Shown one piece after another: positions 4,214 through 7,263 of a stretch of DNA of 7,263 bases. A program made the position numbers and the translations under genes. Positions within the stretch are counted from its first letter, which is position 1, and each line of letters begins with the position of its first letter. A model generated the notes under the pieces. The model worked only from the letters and a program-made list of their open reading frames with translations. It was not told the origin of the DNA and did no database searches. This DNA comes from Bacteroidales bacterium (GTDB lineage Bacteria; Bacteroidota; Bacteroidia; Bacteroidales; Bacteroidaceae), in the NCBI GenBank assembly GCA_004556745.1, contig SFFY01000072.1:1-7263 (forward strand), given 5' to 3'.

Positions 4214-6430
4214 ATGCGCATTCCCATACAGATATTGCTTTCAATGCTCCTGTCCGTACTTCCTGCCGCAGCGCAGGGCGTGGAGGCGTGGACTTATCCC
4301 ACCGCCAAACCGACGGAGATATGCTCCGCGGGTACGGGCGCGGCGGACGATCCCTATCAGGTGACCGCCGCGCAGCAACTGGCCAACATCGCCTACCTCG
4401 TGAACGAAACGGAGGAGACGTTTGCCGGCAAGTGTTTTATTTTGAAAAACGACATCGTGCTCAACAGCGGCGTGCTGACGGCCGTGGCGGGCGGCACTGA
4501 CGGCAGTTTGCAGCAATGGACGCCCATAGGCTGCCGCGCCAATCCCGACGACAATGCGCACAGCTTCTGTGGCTCATTCAACGGCGACGGGCACACCGTG
4601 AGCGGACTCTACATCGACAACAGCAGCAAGGGCGTGGACTTTCTGCGCTACACGGGACTGTTTGGAGCGGTAGGCATCGGCGGCTTGCTACGCAATATAT
4701 ATATACGTGATGCCTACATTGCCGAAACCGTATGCCGCGCCGGCCTTCTCTGCGGCTACGCCTACACCGAAGGCACGGCCGTGACCGACTGCACCGTGCG
4801 CGACAGCAAAATCAAGATATTCAAGACCGGCGCAGGCGGCAGTTCCTCCGCCGCCTACCAGAGCGGCTACATCGGCGGCATCGCCGGGGCCATCGGCGGA
4901 AACGGCAACATCGCTTTCTGCACGACGAAGAACGTTGTCATCGAGCACGCCGACGGCCACAACGCCTACATCGGCGGCATCGCCGGTGCCGTGGCAGGCG
5001 ACGCGGGCTTTTGCAGCGCGGGCGGCAGCATCGTCATCGGCAGCGACGGCATCACCGACGACACCTCCAAGCGCCACGCCGGCGGCATCTGCGCACAGGC
5101 GGGCGGCATCGTCACTGACTGCCTGGGCGATATGGACTTCACCATTCAGGACAATGCCGACGTCAATGCCGCGGGCATCTGCTTCGCAAGCGGCAGCGCG
5201 GTGCTGCGCTGCGTGAATCGCGGCTCGTTTGCCCTCACTGCCCCAACGGCGGAGGAAACCGAGTTGGGCGATGTCTTGGCAAGCGGCATCTGTATGGGCG
5301 CAACCGCCGTGAGCGACTGCGCCAACTACGGCAGTTTCACCCTCACGGGCTATACGTCCGTGGCCGACACGCCGCCCTCCCTCGCGGGCATCTATCTGGA
5401 CTATACCGGCACGGAGGAGGCGGAGCGCTTTGACCGCTGCCTCTGCGTGAGCACCGCCAACAGTTTCCCGGCAGGACTCACGGGCGTGCGCATCGCGCCG
5501 ATGATTGCCTCGGCAACAAATCCCGAAGCGACGCTTTGCTACTATCTGTTCAGCGATTACACCGCGCAGCCCGCCGACTTGGGCTCTGCCGCAGGCCCTG
5601 CTTATTTCAAGAGCGCATTGCTCCTCTCCGACCTCAACGGCAAGGGCGAATGGGCGGCAGCCTCGGCCGACGGCCTGCCCGAGCCGCTCGGGTTCGACGC
5701 CTTGGGCGGCACTTTGGTGCTGGACGAACTGTCCGCGCACCAGTCCTCGCTCCTCGCCCTCTGCCACGGGCGCACCTTTCCCACGGTGGTGTGGCGGCGC
5801 ACGATGCTGCTTAATTCCTGGAACACGCTCCTCGCGCCCTTCGCGCTCTCTGCCGACGAACTGCACGCCGCGTTCGGCAGCACGGGCCTTTACCTCGAAC
5901 AACTTAAAGCCGTGCGGGACGAAGATGGCTACGTGACGCTCTCGTTTGGCAACGTGCTCCCCTCGGGCACGCTGCAAGCCGGCACTCCTTACCTGCTCTG
6001 GGTGTCGGAGACAGGCAAGGCCCTTTCGCGCTACATATTCAACGACAAGACGATACAGGCAGGCATCGCGCCGGTCCGCGTCTCCAAGCCCGACGATTAC
6101 GTCATCGAGATGACGGGCTGCTACGACCGCGCCGTCCTGCCCACCAACAGCTATTACATTCAGAACGATAAGTTTTGGCACATCAGCGACAAAAGCCCCG
6201 ACGTCACGTCGAAAGGCTATCGCTGCTACTTCACCGCGACCGATGAAATGTCGCTCACGCGTGCCAAGGTGCTTCACGGCGACGACACGGCGACGGCTCT
6301 GCCCGCTCCACTCACGCCGCAGCCCGCCGCCCCCGCTCCCGCCCCGCGCTACACCCTCGACGGCCGCCGCGCCGCCGCCCATACGCGCGGCATTGCCATA
6401 GCGGGCGGCAAGAAAATCTGGATAAAATAA
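4214..6430 (+). CDS. Secreted GLUG-repeat beta-helix protein with GKK-type C-terminal tail
   Basis: A 738-residue secreted or surface protein. Residues 1-20 are a signal peptide (MRIPIQILLSMLLSVLPAAA, cleaved before or after Gln21). Residues 37-135 show the opening that usually precedes GLUG repeats: DDPYQVTAAQQLANIAYLV, WTPIG and FNGDGHTVSGLYI. From about 145 to 420 there are roughly seven GLUG-type (PF07581) coils, such as YIGGIAGAIGGNGNIAFC and HAGGICAQAGGIVTDC, suggesting a right-handed beta-helix. Residues 520-690 resemble domains common in Prevotella secreted proteins (LLNSWNTLLAPF, LQAGTPYLLWV). A Pro/Ala-rich linker (697-711) leads to YTLDGRRA...GGKKIWIK, a C-terminal tail resembling sorting tails of Bacteroidales exported proteins. 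The frame is open back to 4067, but that part overlaps the small gene and lies before the signal peptide, so ATG 4214 is chosen; an A-rich stretch precedes it. Adhesion or glycan binding is possible, but nothing shows a catalytic role. Confidence 0.88.
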   Translation: MRIPIQILLSMLLSVLPAAAQGVEAWTYPTAKPTEICSAGTGAADDPYQVTAAQQLANIAYLVNETEETFAGKCFILKNDIVLNSGVLTAVAGGTDGSLQQWTPIGCRANPDDNAHSFCGSFNGDGHTVSGLYIDNSSKGVDFLRYTGLFGAVGIGGLLRNIYIRDAYIAETVCRAGLLCGYAYTEGTAVTDCTVRDSKIKIFKTGAGGSSSAAYQSGYIGGIAGAIGGNGNIAFCTTKNVVIEHADGHNAYIGGIAGAVAGDAGFCSAGGSIVIGSDGITDDTSKRHAGGICAQAGGIVTDCLGDMDFTIQDNADVNAAGICFASGSAVLRCVNRGSFALTAPTAEETELGDVLASGICMGATAVSDCANYGSFTLTGYTSVADTPPSLAGIYLDYTGTEEAERFDRCLCVSTANSFPAGLTGVRIAPMIASATNPEATLCYYLFSDYTAQPADLGSAAGPAYFKSALLLSDLNGKGEWAAASADGLPEPLGFDALGGTLVLDELSAHQSSLLALCHGRTFPTVVWRRTMLLNSWNTLLAPFALSADELHAAFGSTGLYLEQLKAVRDEDGYVTLSFGNVLPSGTLQAGTPYLLWVSETGKALSRYIFNDKTIQAGIAPVRVSKPDDYVIEMTGCYDRAVLPTNSYYIQNDKFWHISDKSPDVTSKGYRCYFTATDEMSLTRAKVLHGDDTATALPAPLTPQPAAPAPAPRYTLDGRRAAAHTRGIAIAGGKKIWIK

Positions 6431-6431
6431 A
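6400..6431 (+). repeat. 3' end of the GLUG gene, first copy of a 32-base near-duplicate
   Basis: These bases encode the last residues GGKKIWIK and the stop. They match 6592-6623 at 29 of 32 positions, the three differences lying together at the Trp codon. Confidence 0.7.
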
Positions 6432-6493
6432 GGCGGGTTCTATAAATTCATATATATGCACCTTTTCTCGACATTATCGGCTGCGTTCGAGGA

Positions 6494-6586
6494 GTAGGGG
6501 CGTTTTGCAAAACGCCCGCCGTGTGCGCCGAAAGGCTCGACCAATGCAGACAACCGATTACCGGGCGTTTTGCAAAACGCCCCTAC
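6494..6586. mobile_element. REPIN-like element: two inverted GTAG-headed REPs
   Basis: The 25-base REP at 6494-6518 (GTAG, then GGGCGTTTTGCAAAACGCCC) is repeated exactly in inverse orientation at 6562-6586, ending CCTAC. The 43 bases between include a small GCC-GAAA-GGC hairpin. Outward GTAG...CTAC ends around a central spacer are the layout of a REPIN, a non-autonomous unit moved by RAYT (Y1 transposase) proteins. No RAYT gene is in the window. The element lies between the GLUG gene and the next secreted-protein gene. Confidence 0.7.
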
Positions 6587-6591
6587 TGCCG

Positions 6592-6623
6592 AGCGGGCGG
6601 CAAGAAAATTATGATAAAATAAA
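6592..6623 (+). pseudogene. Orphan copy of a GGKK-tail gene end
   Basis: Read in frame, this spells AGGKKIMIK and a TAA stop (6594-6623), the C-terminal tail of the GLUG-type secreted proteins without the rest of the gene. It matches 6400-6431 at 29 of 32 bases. It begins five bases after the REPIN. It is either the remnant of a lost paralogue or a short duplication. Confidence 0.5.
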
Positions 6624-6643
6624 AACATTAAAACATATATACT

Positions 6644-7263
6644 ATGAAACGTATCAACACATCATTCTGGCGCATCAGCCTATTCCTATGGCTGCTCTGC
6701 CTGCCTTTGGCGACGCAAGCCAAAGACAACATCAACAATGAACCCTATTCGATGATGGCAATGCCCGGTAGTTCGCAGTCGTCTGTCAAGATGAAGATTA
6801 TCTTTTCAGACGACGGCATCCGCCATTATTGGATTAACAGCATGACCATCTTCGCGGAATACACCGACACTGACAACAGGATAGTTAGAGTCAACATTGC
6901 CGGCTTGCGTGCCGGCACGGCTACCGGGAACGGAGAAGGCATCAAAAACCTTGGCTATTATACCGACTATGCCAACGAAGATGATTATAAAGGAGAATAT
7001 AAAGCCTGTTGGTGTGCTTTTAAGCCCTTGGCGGGCACTTTTACCATCACCAACGGCTGCGCCGGCCTTTTAAGTCCGAAAAACAACTCAAGAAAATTTA
7101 CCGGCTACTCCACCTATTTCTTCGATGCCAACAACAGTCAGTCCGAGACGGCTTGTTGGATTAACACCGACGGCAAAGAACAAGTCTATATAGAATTTGA
7201 ATGGTTCGTTCCAGCCTCATTGGCAGGCAAGATCCTAAACATCTATACCGATTACACATGCCG
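6644..7263 (+). CDS. Secreted hypothetical protein, 3' end outside window
   Basis: An open frame from ATG 6644 to the right edge, 206 complete codons with no stop. Residues 1-26 form a clear signal peptide (positive MKR start, hydrophobic ISLFLWLLCLPL, cleavage likely after ATQA). The mature part starts KDNINNEPYSMM and is rich in aromatic and Thr/Asn residues, as in beta-sandwich surface proteins (for example TFTITNG and VYIEFEWFVP). I do not recognise a domain. Codon use is visibly more A/T-rich (TAT, AAA, ATT, TTT) than in the neighbouring GLUG gene, so the two may have different histories. No TAnnTTTG promoter was found between 6431 and 6643, and no clear terminator follows the GLUG gene, so read-through from the upstream operon across the REPIN is possible. 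The start is well supported by the signal peptide and an A-rich leader. Confidence 0.8.
   Translation, partial: MKRINTSFWRISLFLWLLCLPLATQAKDNINNEPYSMMAMPGSSQSSVKMKIIFSDDGIRHYWINSMTIFAEYTDTDNRIVRVNIAGLRAGTATGNGEGIKNLGYYTDYANEDDYKGEYKACWCAFKPLAGTFTITNGCAGLLSPKNNSRKFTGYSTYFFDANNSQSETACWINTDGKEQVYIEFEWFVPASLAGKILNIYTDYTC

Noticed and set aside
4688..6382. 564-codon minus-strand open frame opposite the GLUG gene
   Set aside because: High G/C at third positions keeps the reverse frame open. The product is a Gly/Ala/Arg/Val mixture with no domain, and the plus strand has a signal peptide, repeats and tail.
6505..6741. 78-codon plus-strand frame through the REPIN into the next gene
   Set aside because: It starts inside the REP palindrome and runs out of frame into a gene with a clear signal peptide.

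Overview
The window looks like chromosomal DNA from a Bacteroidales bacterium, most likely of the Prevotella group. Four things support this: promoter elements of the Bacteroides type (TTTG, about 20 bases, then TAnnTTTG); a DUF4143-type AAA ATPase next to a PD-(D/E)XK (Rpn/PDDEXK_2) nuclease; a secreted GLUG-repeat protein ending in a GKK-x-x-x-K tail; and a small protein of the 'M-x-x-KK-x-Y-x-x-P' kind that is common beside surface proteins in this order.

Left part (1-1811, minus strand). A good promoter at 1811-1780 drives an AAA ATPase gene (1616-459) through a leader of about 155 bases that carries two hairpins, one of them a GTAG-headed REP palindrome. The ATPase has Arg for the Walker A Lys and Gln after the Walker B Asp. 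It appears to lack the usual family C-terminal end, and its stop codon overlaps the first usable (TTG) codon of the nuclease gene, which runs off the left edge. The two genes look fused at a deletion junction or translationally coupled.

Middle (1617-2533) has no gene but much structure. It holds the REP, a 67-base imperfect palindrome, a canonical promoter followed at once by a 38-base hairpin and T-tract (candidate small RNA or attenuator), three tandem 22-base repeats and an AT-rich inverted repeat.

Right part (2534-7263, plus strand). A regulator with seven predicted membrane segments and an AraC-type DNA-binding domain (2534-3688) ends in a strong terminator. Next come two 21-base direct repeats, the spacing of an AraC operator, just upstream of a promoter with a good -7 and a poor -33 element. 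This promoter serves a 75-residue small protein and a 738-residue secreted GLUG beta-helix protein. A second signal-peptide protein (6644 to the right edge) follows after a 93-base REPIN-like element and a stray second copy of the preceding gene's 3' end. The simplest reading is that the membrane AraC regulator switches on the small protein and the secreted protein, and possibly the third gene by read-through.
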